A stretch of DNA of 17,578 bases, from positions 1 through 17,578 of the forward strand of contig JBMZDR010000033.1 in the NCBI GenBank assembly GCA_049614485.1, written 5' to 3'. Positions 8,341 to 15,763 of this stretch are shown piece after piece. This DNA comes from GCA-2733415 sp049614485 (GTDB taxonomy: Bacteria > Bacteroidota > Bacteroidia > Flavobacteriales > Flavobacteriaceae). The notes under the pieces were generated by a model that did not search any database, had not been told where the DNA came from, and was given only the letters and a program-made list of their open reading frames with translations. A program made the translations under genes and the position numbers. Positions within the stretch are counted from its first letter, which is position 1; every line of letters starts with the position of its first letter.

Positions 8341-8590
8341 GTACTAATATTTATTTTTAACAACGAGCCAATATACACAATTTTAATCTAATAACTAGGC
8401 ATATTTTTTTAGGTTTTCAACTGAATTTATCAACAACAATTTTCACGAAAAAAGTTGATAAATTTCAGCGCTTTTCCTTTGATATTCAATCTTTATTTTG
8501 TCACTTAGCAAGGTTAGTTAGTTTTTTGTGACTAAAACAGCTCTAAATGCAACTAATTTTAATAAATTTATAAGATAGTTTACAAAACAT
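8341..8590. promoter_or_regulatory. divergent gyrA/clpC control region
   Basis: This 250-nt A+T-rich spacer must hold the promoters of both essential genes. On the gyrA side, the minus strand has TATATTGG (plus 8368-8375), one base from the TAnnTTTG consensus, 27 nt before the start codon, but without a good TTG partner. On the clpC side no well-spaced pair was found; TTATTTTG at 8493-8500 is a weak candidate. The middle contains a nested dyad (8421-8468), listed separately. No HrcA CIRCE-like or CtsR-like heptad operator was seen. Confidence 0.5.
8421..8468. repeat. nested inverted repeat in the gyrA/clpC spacer
   Basis: Left arm CTGAATTTATCAAC (8421-8434) pairs with right arm GTTGATAAATTTCAG (8454-8468). 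The match is 14 bp with one extra A in the right arm. Inside the 19-nt spacer lies a second small dyad, TTTTC-AC-GAAAA (8440-8451). There is no T-tract after either arm, so a terminator is unlikely; an operator or a leader-RNA fold is more plausible. Confidence 0.6.
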
Positions 8591-11140
8591 ATGGATGATA
8601 ATTTCACACCAAGAGTAAAAGATGTTATTGGATACAGTAAAGAAGAAGCCCTACGATTAGGACATGACTTTATTGGTACTGAACACCTAATGCTTGGTAT
8701 TTTGCGTGATGGTAATGGAAAAGCTATTGAGATTTTAAATATTCTAAACATCAATTTAGATCACTTAAGAAAAAAAGTAGAAACATTAAGCCCCGCAAAT
8801 CCAAACATCGCTTTTGAAGAAGGCAACGAAAAAAAGAACTTACATTTAACTAGACAAGCAGAACGCGCTCTAAAAACGACATTTTTAGAAGCTAAGCTTT
8901 TTAAGAACACGTCAATTAACACAGGACATTTACTCCTATGTATTTTAAGAAATGACAACGACCCAACAACCAAACTTCTTAATAAGCTAAAAGTTACTTA
9001 TGACAATGTAAAAGAACATTTTAAAAATATGAACACAAGCAATCAACATATAGACGATTTACACGAGGATGAATTACCAAGAGCAGAATCATTTCCAGGT
9101 GATGATAGCTTAAGTAGTGACAACCCAAAAGAAAACCCTTTTTCTTCTGGAAGCACAGGAAAGTCAGCAAAAAAATCAAACACACCAGTTTTAGATAATT
9201 TTGGAAGAGACCTTACAGCTATGGCTGAAAACGGAAAATTAGACCCCGTAGTTGGACGAAGCAAAGAAATTGAACGTGTTTCTCAAATACTGAGTAGACG
9301 TAAAAAAAACAACCCGCTTTTAATTGGTGAACCAGGTGTGGGTAAATCTGCAATTGCTGAAGGACTTGCCTTAAGAATCATACAACGTAAAGTCTCAAGA
9401 ATTTTATTCGGAAAACGTGTAGTTACCTTAGATCTTGCCAGCCTAGTTGCAGGAACTAAATACCGTGGACAGTTTGAAGAACGCATGAAAGCCCTAATGA
9501 ATGAGCTTGAAAAAAATGATGATGTCATTTTATTTATTGATGAAATACACACTATTGTTGGCGCTGGAGGAGCAACCGGATCATTAGATGCATCCAACAT
9601 GTTTAAACCTGCCCTAGCCCGTGGAGAAATTCAATGTATAGGCGCAACAACCTTAGATGAATATAGAGGTTCAATAGAAAAAGATGGCGCCTTAGAACGT
9701 CGTTTTCAGAAAATCATTATCGAACCAACTAACATTGAGGAAACAATAGAAATATTACATAATATAAAAGGAAAATATGAAGACCATCATCATGTTTCAT
9801 ACACTGACGAAGCTATTGAAGCCTGTGTTAAGCTAACCAACAGATATATGATGGATCGTTTTTTACCTGACAAAGCCATAGACGCTTTAGATGAAGCTGG
9901 ATCCAGAATACATATCACAACCATTGAAGTCCCTAAACAAATTATTGAATTAGAAAAGAAACTAGAAGACGTAAGAGCTCTAAAAGTTTTAGTCGTTAAA
10001 AAACAAAAATATGAAGAGGCAGCAAAATTACGTGATGACGAAAAGAACCTTGAAAAAGAACTAGAAATCGCTCAAGAGAAATGGGAAGAAGACACAAAGC
10101 TTCATAAAAAAACTGTTACCGAAGAAAATGTTGCAGACGTAGTTTCTATGATGACTGGAATACCTGTAAACAGAGTTGCACAAAACGAAACAAACAAACT
10201 TGCAGAATTACCAGAACTTGTTAAAGGGAAAGTAATTGGGCAAGATAATGCCGTAGCTAAAATAGTTAAAGCAATACAACGTAATAGAATTGGCTTAAAG
10301 GACCCTAACAAACCTATTGGATCTTTTATATTTTTAGGATCAACCGGTGTAGGTAAAACACAATTAGCTAAAGTGCTCTCAAAAGAGCTTTTTGACTCTA
10401 ATGACGCGTTGATACGATTAGACATGAGTGAATACATGGAAAAATTTACCGTATCACGTTTAGTTGGTGCACCTCCAGGATATGTGGGCTATGAAGAAGG
10501 CGGACAACTCACAGAAAAAGTAAGAAGAAAACCATATTCTGTTGTTTTATTAGATGAAATAGAAAAAGCACACCCAGACGTGTTTAACATGCTATTACAG
10601 GTTTTAGACGATGGCCATTTAACCGATTCATTAGGAAGAAAAATAGATTTTAGAAACACGATTCTTATTATGACATCTAATATTGGAGCCAGAAGGTTAC
10701 AAGATTTTGGTAGCGGTGTTGGTTTTGGCACAAAAGCAAAAACCGATCAAGAAGATGATGCCGCAAAAGGTGTTATAGAAAATGCTTTAAAGAAAGCTTT
10801 TGCTCCAGAATTCTTAAATCGTGTTGATGATGTTATCATATTTAACTCTTTAGAGAAAGAAGACATCCACAAAATTATTGACATAGAATTAGAAAAACTC
10901 TACAACAGAATTGGAAATTTAAACTACAATTTAAGTCTGAGTGAAAAAGCTAAAGATTTTATTGCCAACAAAGGTTTCGATAAAAAATATGGTGCTAGAC
11001 CTTTAAATAGGGCAATTCAAAAATATATTGAAGACGCGTTAGCTGAACAAATAATCACTTCTAAAATAAAAGAAGGAGACTCTATTTATATGGATCTTAA
11101 CAAAAATGGTGATGAAATTATAATTACTGTAAATAAATAA
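8591..11140 (+). CDS. clpC: ATP-dependent Clp protease ATPase subunit ClpC
   Basis: The 849-aa class I Hsp100 unfoldase is complete. The Clp N-terminal double repeat spans about 1-145, followed by a Ser/Asn-rich linker (about 150-200). The D1 AAA+ module has Walker A GEPGVGKS (246-253) and Walker B ILFIDEIH (313-320). A short UVR-type middle coiled coil (about 455-495, KYEEAAKLRDDEK) marks ClpC rather than ClpB, whose middle domain is much longer. The D2 module has Walker A GSTGVGKT (583-590) and Walker B VVLLDEIEKA. A VGF motif (710-712) matches the ClpP-docking loop, so it should feed substrates to ClpP in the cytosol. No ctsR, mcsA or mcsB partner lies nearby, unlike in Firmicutes. It appears to be transcribed alone. 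Confidence 0.96.
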   Translation: MDDNFTPRVKDVIGYSKEEALRLGHDFIGTEHLMLGILRDGNGKAIEILNILNINLDHLRKKVETLSPANPNIAFEEGNEKKNLHLTRQAERALKTTFLEAKLFKNTSINTGHLLLCILRNDNDPTTKLLNKLKVTYDNVKEHFKNMNTSNQHIDDLHEDELPRAESFPGDDSLSSDNPKENPFSSGSTGKSAKKSNTPVLDNFGRDLTAMAENGKLDPVVGRSKEIERVSQILSRRKKNNPLLIGEPGVGKSAIAEGLALRIIQRKVSRILFGKRVVTLDLASLVAGTKYRGQFEERMKALMNELEKNDDVILFIDEIHTIVGAGGATGSLDASNMFKPALARGEIQCIGATTLDEYRGSIEKDGALERRFQKIIIEPTNIEETIEILHNIKGKYEDHHHVSYTDEAIEACVKLTNRYMMDRFLPDKAIDALDEAGSRIHITTIEVPKQIIELEKKLEDVRALKVLVVKKQKYEEAAKLRDDEKNLEKELEIAQEKWEEDTKLHKKTVTEENVADVVSMMTGIPVNRVAQNETNKLAELPELVKGKVIGQDNAVAKIVKAIQRNRIGLKDPNKPIGSFIFLGSTGVGKTQLAKVLSKELFDSNDALIRLDMSEYMEKFTVSRLVGAPPGYVGYEEGGQLTEKVRRKPYSVVLLDEIEKAHPDVFNMLLQVLDDGHLTDSLGRKIDFRNTILIMTSNIGARRLQDFGSGVGFGTKAKTDQEDDAAKGVIENALKKAFAPEFLNRVDDVIIFNSLEKEDIHKIIDIELEKLYNRIGNLNYNLSLSEKAKDFIANKGFDKKYGARPLNRAIQKYIEDALAEQIITSKIKEGDSIYMDLNKNGDEIIITVNK

Positions 11141-11161
11141 TAATTAAAACGTCACTATAAC

Positions 11162-11198
11162 AAAAAAAAAGACGCCACTAACGTGGTGTCTTTTTTTT
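11162..11198. terminator. bidirectional rho-independent terminator between clpC and the M36 protease gene
   Basis: The stem GACGCCAC (11171-11178) / GTGGTGTC (11183-11190) contains one G-T pair and has a TAAC tetraloop. It is flanked by A9 on the left and T8 on the right, so it reads as a terminator on both strands. It lies 21 nt after the clpC stop and 20 nt from the end of the convergent protease gene. Confidence 0.9.
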
Positions 11199-11218
11199 GT
11201 TATTATTTAAATTATTGT

Positions 11219-14200
11219 TTAATATTTAACAATCTGCTTCACTGATTTATGAGAATCATCTTCAATGCTTAAAATGTAGGTTCCAGCAGACAAATCTTTT
11301 ATATCAATAATAACACTATTATTATCTATTACAGACTTATTTATACTTCCTGTCAAATTCCTCCCCATCACGTCATATACAGACAGCTTAGCAGTGCTTA
11401 ATAAGGTTGAACTTACAACTGTTACAATACCATTTGTTGGGTTAGGGAAAACTGAAAGCTTCTCAAATTCATTTTCATTAACTGTAAGCGGATTTTCCAC
11501 ACCTTCAACAACAAAATTGTCTACCAACGCCCCTTCTTCTGCATAAGCATCATCAGCCTGATACACAAATCTAAATACTATACTAGACTCAGCCGTACCT
11601 GTGCTATCAAAAGCACTTAATGAATAACTATAATTATGCATCTCTCCTACAGTTCCTCCATCGGAATGCGTGCTTGCATCCGCAGCTTCCCCAGTCCATT
11701 GTTTACCTATACAATTAAAGCAATTAATCCCATTAGGTAGTCGTGTACTATTATACCAATCTGGATCTGCTGCTGTACCTAAAACCGACCAAGACGTTCC
11801 GCCGTCTGTAGAATACTCCATATATAAAATATCCCAGTCTTGCTCAATATCAAACGCCAAATCAAACTTAACAAACGTGTTTTCTAATGTTGATATATCA
11901 TAACATTGAGATACCAAATAAAATTTAGAAGCATCGCCATGTATATCATCTAAATTAGTTCCGTAAACTTTTGAGCCACCTGTAACTGCTGTAGTTAATG
12001 ACCTTCCAGCTCCTGGCCCATAGGCATCACCTCTTTCCCATGTTCCTATTTTTCCTCCCAAATCATAAGCTACTAAATTCTCAGCAACGGTCTCAAATGT
12101 ATTAATCACATTTTCTACTCCGGAGTCATTTACATTAACAACAACTGTCGTTGTTGTTGTTACTGGATTTGTACCAGTAATAGCTATTTCATGTGTTCCT
12201 CTTGTTAATGAACCATAGTCAAATGGTATTCCTGAAACAACAGAACATGACGCTATATTTCCTGACCAGCTAGCCGCAACACTTGCACCACCATCAACAC
12301 TATAGCTATAATCAAATTGTGTAATCGCACTAGTGTTTAAGTTTGACAACATCAACTCAACGGTTTCTGAGCCACAAGCATCAGGTGTAACCGCGGCATT
12401 TATTGATGCCACTGGCATATCAAATGCTTCTGTACCATCAGTTTTTGATGCTGACGATCCTTGATCAGCTGAAGCACCTAAACCTCTAGCGGCAAAAACT
12501 TCCCAAATAAGACATTGATCAACTCCTCCTGTTAAAGCTACATCAGCTGCTAAAATCGCATCTCTTGAATCGACAAAACCAGAACCACATGGTTGAAGCT
12601 TTAAACCATCAATAACTAATTGCATTACTTTATTATTTCCTCCAGTTCCATTATATAAATCTGGATCATAACCGTATTTATCAATATACGCCCATGTTAA
12701 ATCCCATAACATAGCACACCAAACAGAACCAACACCATGAGGTACTGCTTCAGTTTTAATACTATCATAAGTATGCGGGTTTATTCCTGTATCCGTAGAA
12801 TATCTATATGTTCTTATTCCTCCTCCATTTACACCTTGTCCAATTGCAAAAGTTCCAATCCCTCTACCGTCGGTAGCGATATCACCTGGCTCAATTGTTA
12901 TCATTAATCCGAACCAATCAGACCAACCTTCTCCTTGTTGTTCACTACCTGAAAGGCAACCGCTATTATTTGGACCACCAGCTAATCTTGTAGAAATTCC
13001 ATGACCGTATTCATGAGCGATAATCCCATTATCTAAATCACCATCTCTATCAGGGTTTCCTGATGTCCAAAGATACATTTGCATTCTTCCATTTCCGCCA
13101 TCTGTGGGTGTACTAAAGTTTGCGTTATTAGATCCGCTACCGTCTTGTGCTTCTGCTAAAACATAATCTCCACCAATACCTCCATTACCATAATTGTTCT
13201 CCTGAAAGTTACCAGCTGCCTCATCAAAACCATAGCTATAATATACATCATGCATCATGTTTGTCATATAGAACACATTTGCCGTATTAGCTGCTAGGTT
13301 CTGTGATGTTGTAGGGGCTTGCGATAGGTTTGCTGTGAAATCAAAAGACAATGATGCAGTACCATCTGGCTCATTACCAACACTAGAATTATTGTTTCCA
13401 CTATCGTCATATGCATGTGTATTATTCCCTCTTGTTATAGTATATTCCGCTCCAGGCACACCGTTTGTATCATGCCAACCATATGGTGAAGCAGTAAGGT
13501 TTTCTGGATCTGTAAGAAGTGTTCGCCCAGCAGCACCCCCAACAACATGATTTGGGCTTTCTGCAGGCAAAGCATACACTCTGTAGTTTGCACCATCAAC
13601 CATTACAGATTGAGTATTTTTAAATAATTTGAAGTGAGACACCTCTCCCAAAGCTAAGTGTCCAGGGTCATTTGAATGCACGTGCTCTGGCGTACCAAAA
13701 TCGCAGGTTATTACCAAGTCATTAGAATCAATGATCTCACCGGTTAACGCATCTACTCGTGCGCTCCAATTGTGTTTTCCATCTAAGGCATATAAACTTA
13801 AGTCCCAAGAAAGTCTTAGGTTCTCTTCATCTAAGGCACTATAAACTAACGTTACAGAAACATCTTCTAAAAAAAGTCCTCCTTTATTGTAAGTATATTT
13901 ATTCCCTTCTGATTTTAAGAGATCTAAGCGCGTCACTTGAGGCATTTTAAATTGTGACGCAACAGTATTAATTGCTTGTAATTGAGATATTATTGGCGTT
14001 ACTGAATTAACTTTATTTGCAACGTCGTTAACAAATGAATTACCGACATAAAAAACTTTGTCGTTTTTAATTGCAATACTAGATATTGCGTTAAAAACAG
14101 GTATCCCATTATGCTGTTGCCCAACATAAACATGTGTAATTTCTGTTTTCTTAGACAAATACTCACTATCAACATATAAATTTTGAATGTCATTAGTTGT

Positions 14201-14344
14201 GATATTCAATTTATGCTGTTTTAAATAGTTTTTTATTTGGCTTTCAAATTTTGTTTTTTTTAAATCATCTTGTGCTTTTACATCATTAGGAATACTTATA
14301 AAAAGCAGCAGTAAGGTTAATAATTTCAGGGAGTCTTTTTTCAT
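11219..14344 (-). CDS. M36 (fungalysin-type) zinc metalloprotease with T9SS C-terminal sorting domain
   Basis: The 1041-aa secreted protease starts with a signal peptide (MKKDSLKLLTLLLLFISIPN, cleavage near residue 25). A fungalysin/thermolysin propeptide region follows (about 30-210). The catalytic domain (about 265-640) carries the zinc motif HEYGH (444-448) in NGIIAHEYGHGIS, with the third ligand E472 in GEGWSDWFG. After it come a beta-rich region (about 648-745), a jelly-roll-like domain (about 750-950, DNFVVEGVE), and a type A T9SS sorting domain (about 958-1041) that begins LSVFPNPTNG and ends with KSVKQIVKY. The protein would be exported by Sec, cross the outer membrane by T9SS, and act outside the cell on proteins. 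The propeptide suggests autoprocessing. It looks monocistronic; no strong promoter was recognised in the 82 nt upstream. Confidence 0.93.
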   Translation of the reverse strand: MKKDSLKLLTLLLLFISIPNDVKAQDDLKKTKFESQIKNYLKQHKLNITTNDIQNLYVDSEYLSKKTEITHVYVGQQHNGIPVFNAISSIAIKNDKVFYVGNSFVNDVANKVNSVTPIISQLQAINTVASQFKMPQVTRLDLLKSEGNKYTYNKGGLFLEDVSVTLVYSALDEENLRLSWDLSLYALDGKHNWSARVDALTGEIIDSNDLVITCDFGTPEHVHSNDPGHLALGEVSHFKLFKNTQSVMVDGANYRVYALPAESPNHVVGGAAGRTLLTDPENLTASPYGWHDTNGVPGAEYTITRGNNTHAYDDSGNNNSSVGNEPDGTASLSFDFTANLSQAPTTSQNLAANTANVFYMTNMMHDVYYSYGFDEAAGNFQENNYGNGGIGGDYVLAEAQDGSGSNNANFSTPTDGGNGRMQMYLWTSGNPDRDGDLDNGIIAHEYGHGISTRLAGGPNNSGCLSGSEQQGEGWSDWFGLMITIEPGDIATDGRGIGTFAIGQGVNGGGIRTYRYSTDTGINPHTYDSIKTEAVPHGVGSVWCAMLWDLTWAYIDKYGYDPDLYNGTGGNNKVMQLVIDGLKLQPCGSGFVDSRDAILAADVALTGGVDQCLIWEVFAARGLGASADQGSSASKTDGTEAFDMPVASINAAVTPDACGSETVELMLSNLNTSAITQFDYSYSVDGGASVAASWSGNIASCSVVSGIPFDYGSLTRGTHEIAITGTNPVTTTTTVVVNVNDSGVENVINTFETVAENLVAYDLGGKIGTWERGDAYGPGAGRSLTTAVTGGSKVYGTNLDDIHGDASKFYLVSQCYDISTLENTFVKFDLAFDIEQDWDILYMEYSTDGGTSWSVLGTAADPDWYNSTRLPNGINCFNCIGKQWTGEAADASTHSDGGTVGEMHNYSYSLSAFDSTGTAESSIVFRFVYQADDAYAEEGALVDNFVVEGVENPLTVNENEFEKLSVFPNPTNGIVTVVSSTLLSTAKLSVYDVMGRNLTGSINKSVIDNNSVIIDIKDLSAGTYILSIEDDSHKSVKQIVKY

Positions 14345-14426
14345 TTTTTGGGTAAGTTAGGGGTTGATTTTTGCTAATATAGTTAATTTAATCAAACCAC
14401 TCCCTTAGAAAAACAACCAATACTTT

Positions 14427-15176
14427 TTAAAAAAACCATAGTTTAACAGACAAAACACAGATCATTATAACAACGAAGGTTTTGACTAAGCCATCTCCCT
14501 TCCCTACAGACCATCTACTAGAAATCCAAGCTCCAGAAGCATTCCCGATGGCTAAAATTAACCCTAGTTTCCAGTTTACCTTATCATTTAACGCAAACAT
14601 AAAAACAGCACCAATGGTATATATACACACCACAGCTACTTTAGTTGCATTAGATTTCACCAAGGATAATCTATTTACATACGGTAAAACTATAAGCATC
14701 ATGAAACCGATGCCAGCATTCACAAAACCTCCATATATACCTAAGAAGAAAAAAATAACAATGGATATAATGAGATGCTTTCCTGTTGTTCGTTCTATCA
14801 TTTCAATCATTTTCATTTTGGGTTTTAATAAAATCATTATAACCACCAACACCATAATAACTGAAAGTATTTTATTAAAGGTATCTCCTTTTATATCTAC
14901 CGCTATTTGAGCACCAATTAACGACCCAAATAACGCTGAAATACCTAAGTAGACACTAAACGGGTAAGTTGACACTTCTTTACTCTGAAACCCTTTTACA
15001 CCAATTGCTGTTTGAATTAAAATTGCCACACGATTGGTTCCATTTGCAACACTTGGAGGCAAACCCATAAATATAAGTATAGGCATTGTTAACAAAGTTC
15101 CTCCCCCAGCAATTGTATTAACAAATCCAGCAATAAACCCTACGCCTATCAATAATAAATACTCTAACATATACAT
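14427..15176 (-). CDS. TauE/SafE-family (DUF81) membrane transporter
   Basis: The 249-aa polytopic membrane protein has the family's internal two-fold repeat. The first half carries GFVNTIAGGGTLLTMPIL and the signature NGTNRVA (45-51); the second half carries GFVNAGIGFMMLIVLP (150-165) and SNATKVA. About eight membrane helices are apparent, with a short basic loop near 118-134. Relatives export sulfite, sulfoacetate or related organosulfur anions; the substrate here is unknown and no sulfur-metabolism gene is nearby. The start could be the ATG at 15176 (MYML) or at 15170 (MLEYLL); both precede the first helix. Unusually, a terminator hairpin ends only 2 nt upstream of the first ATG. The gene is the last recognisable core gene before the accessory region. 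Confidence 0.85.
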   Translation of the reverse strand: MYMLEYLLLIGVGFIAGFVNTIAGGGTLLTMPILIFMGLPPSVANGTNRVAILIQTAIGVKGFQSKEVSTYPFSVYLGISALFGSLIGAQIAVDIKGDTFNKILSVIMVLVVIMILLKPKMKMIEMIERTTGKHLIISIVIFFFLGIYGGFVNAGIGFMMLIVLPYVNRLSLVKSNATKVAVVCIYTIGAVFMFALNDKVNWKLGLILAIGNASGAWISSRWSVGKGDGLVKTFVVIMICVLSVKLWFF

Positions 15177-15178
15177 AC

Positions 15179-15209
15179 AAAAAAAGCCTTACAATTATGT
15201 AAGGCTTTT
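15179..15209. terminator. rho-independent terminator abutting the TauE start, probably of a lost tRNA gene
   Basis: A perfect 11-bp stem AAAAGCCTTAC (15182-15192) / GTAAGGCTTTT (15199-15209) with a 6-nt loop, followed on the minus strand by a T7 tract (15185-15179). It directly follows, on the minus strand, the tRNA-Ser-like 3' end at 15209-15235. Its position just before the TauE start could also make it an attenuator. Confidence 0.75.
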
Positions 15210-15239
15210 GCGGAGAAGGAGGGTCTAGAACCCACTCTC
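15209..15239 (-). pseudogene. decayed 3' end of a tRNA-Ser gene (possible attachment-site scar)
   Basis: The plus strand reads TGCGGAGAAGGAGGG, then TCTAGAACCC. It aligns with the 3' end of the intact tRNA-Ser at 67 onwards (TGCGGAGAGACAGGG, then ATTCGAACCC). On the minus strand the T arm would be GTGGG-TTCTAGA-CCCTC, so the conserved TTCGAAT loop is damaged. The 3' acceptor strand CTTCTCCG is intact, but no D arm or anticodon arm precedes it. It sits at the boundary between core genes and the accessory module. tRNA 3' ends are classic integration targets; that it is an att scar is inferred. Confidence 0.55.
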
Positions 15240-15242
15240 GAA

Positions 15243-15263
15243 AAGCCTATTTTTATTAGGCTT
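15243..15263. repeat. hairpin AAGCCTA/TAGGCTT next to the tRNA scar
   Basis: A perfect 7-bp stem (15243-15249 / 15257-15263) with loop TTTTTAT. Its arms echo the AAAAGCCT/AGGCTTTT arms of the terminator at 15182-15209 on the other side of the scar. On the minus strand it is followed by a short T4 run, so weak terminator activity is possible. Confidence 0.5.
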
Positions 15264-15265
15264 GA

Positions 15266-15273
15266 CAAATATA
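15266..15273 (-). promoter_or_regulatory. exact -7 box upstream of the tRNA scar and TauE gene
   Basis: The minus strand reads TATATTTG, identical to the -7 box of the intact tRNA promoter at 189-196. No TTG is found 17-23 nt upstream. It may be the remains of the lost tRNA gene's promoter, or the promoter now read into the TauE gene. Confidence 0.3.
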
Positions 15274-15278
15274 ATAAT

Positions 15279-15303
15279 AAAAAGGTAACCGAATTGGTCA
15301 CCT
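15279..15303 (-). terminator. rho-independent terminator of the 66-aa gene
   Basis: On the minus strand the stem AGGTGACC / GGTTACCT (plus 15296-15303 and 15283-15290) forms 8 pairs including one G-U, with loop AATTC. A T5 tract and further T-rich sequence follow. It lies about 90 nt after the 66-aa gene's stop codon, so the transcript would include the small open frame at 15314-15370. Confidence 0.7.
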
Positions 15304-15313
15304 AATTTTTAAT

Positions 15314-15370
15314 TTATTTTATTAGAGATTGAGCCTCTTGATATTTTTTATCTAGTTCCAATAACATCAT
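15314..15370 (-). CDS. possible 18-aa microprotein, or remnant coding tail
   Basis: The minus strand encodes MMLLELDKKYQEAQSLIK and then TAA. The frame is the same as that of the 66-aa gene, which stops with TAA-TGA at 15394-15389; six more sense codons lie between those stops and this ATG. The peptide has an amphipathic helical pattern and sits between the 66-aa gene and its terminator. It may be a translated micro-ORF, or the orphan end of a longer ancestral protein. Length alone cannot separate these from chance. Confidence 0.25.
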   Translation of the reverse strand: MMLLELDKKYQEAQSLIK

Positions 15371-15391
15371 TTCTAAAGTATTTTTAATTCA

Positions 15392-15592
15392 TTAATCCTT
15401 AATAAACTGACTGATGACTTCTATTTTAATTCCTGAATACTCAGAGAATTCTTTGATGGTTACATACTGATGTGCTTCTTTACCTAGAACCTTTCTAATA
15501 GCCTGTAATATTTTACGTCCGTACCGATCACTCTTTCCTGTGATTTTCTGGATGTCTTTCGGATATATACAAACTCTCTTTTTAGTTATCAT
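15392..15592 (-). CDS. small HTH-like protein of unknown function (candidate regulator of the module)
   Basis: The 66-aa basic protein has no membrane segment. The N-terminal half (IYPKDIQKITGKSDRYGRK, about 9-27) and the C-terminal half (TIKEFSEYSGIKIEVISQFI, about 45-64) each look like a short helix-turn-helix; the second resembles the recognition part of excisionase or MerR-type proteins. No named family is recognised with confidence. It is transcribed away from the plus-strand cassette, the usual arrangement for a local regulator. Its start codon is preceded after one base by two tandem 11-bp repeats, and the intergenic region has further dyads. Binding to these is inferred, not shown. 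Confidence 0.6.
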   Translation of the reverse strand: MITKKRVCIYPKDIQKITGKSDRYGRKILQAIRKVLGKEAHQYVTIKEFSEYSGIKIEVISQFIKD

Positions 15593-15593
15593 A

Positions 15594-15615
15594 CTTTATC
15601 TATGCTTTATCTATG
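15594..15615. repeat. two tandem 11-bp repeats at the start of the 66-aa gene
   Basis: CTTTATCTATG occurs at 15594-15604 and again, exactly, at 15605-15615, followed by CTTTT as the beginning of a third copy. The period is about one helical turn. The block touches the start codon of the minus-strand gene, so a bound protein would cover its leader. Confidence 0.6.
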
Positions 15616-15662
15616 CTTTTAGGTTGCCTTATGTAAAGATAGCGTGTTTTTTTGAAACTTAA

Positions 15663-15697
15663 TTGGCATAATCGGAACGTATGTACCAAAACGGAAC
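15663..15697. promoter_or_regulatory. dyad and direct repeat in the divergent module spacer
   Basis: TTGGCATA (15663-15670) is the inverse of TATGTACCAA (15680-15689) apart from two extra bases. Overlapping it, CGGAAC occurs twice (15673-15678 and 15692-15697), starts 19 bp apart. This lies between the divergent 66-aa gene and the 251-aa gene, where an operator would be expected. No consensus promoter was recognised for the plus-strand cassette. Confidence 0.4.
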
Positions 15698-15763
15698 TGA
15701 ATATTTGATTGATTTCTAAAAAGTTACGTGCTTTATACAAGTAATCAAAAAATCATTAAAATT

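Noticed and set aside
8427..8461. TTATCAACA and its near-inverse as DnaA boxes, suggesting an origin (another copy at 261-269)
   Set aside because: Only single mismatched copies in very A+T-rich sequence, with no cluster, no dnaA or other origin-linked gene, and no AT-rich unwinding block in suitable phase.
15728..15763. GTG start for the 251-aa protein
   Set aside because: The added residues are low-complexity, and the block starting at the ATG at 15764 is a coherent N-terminus.
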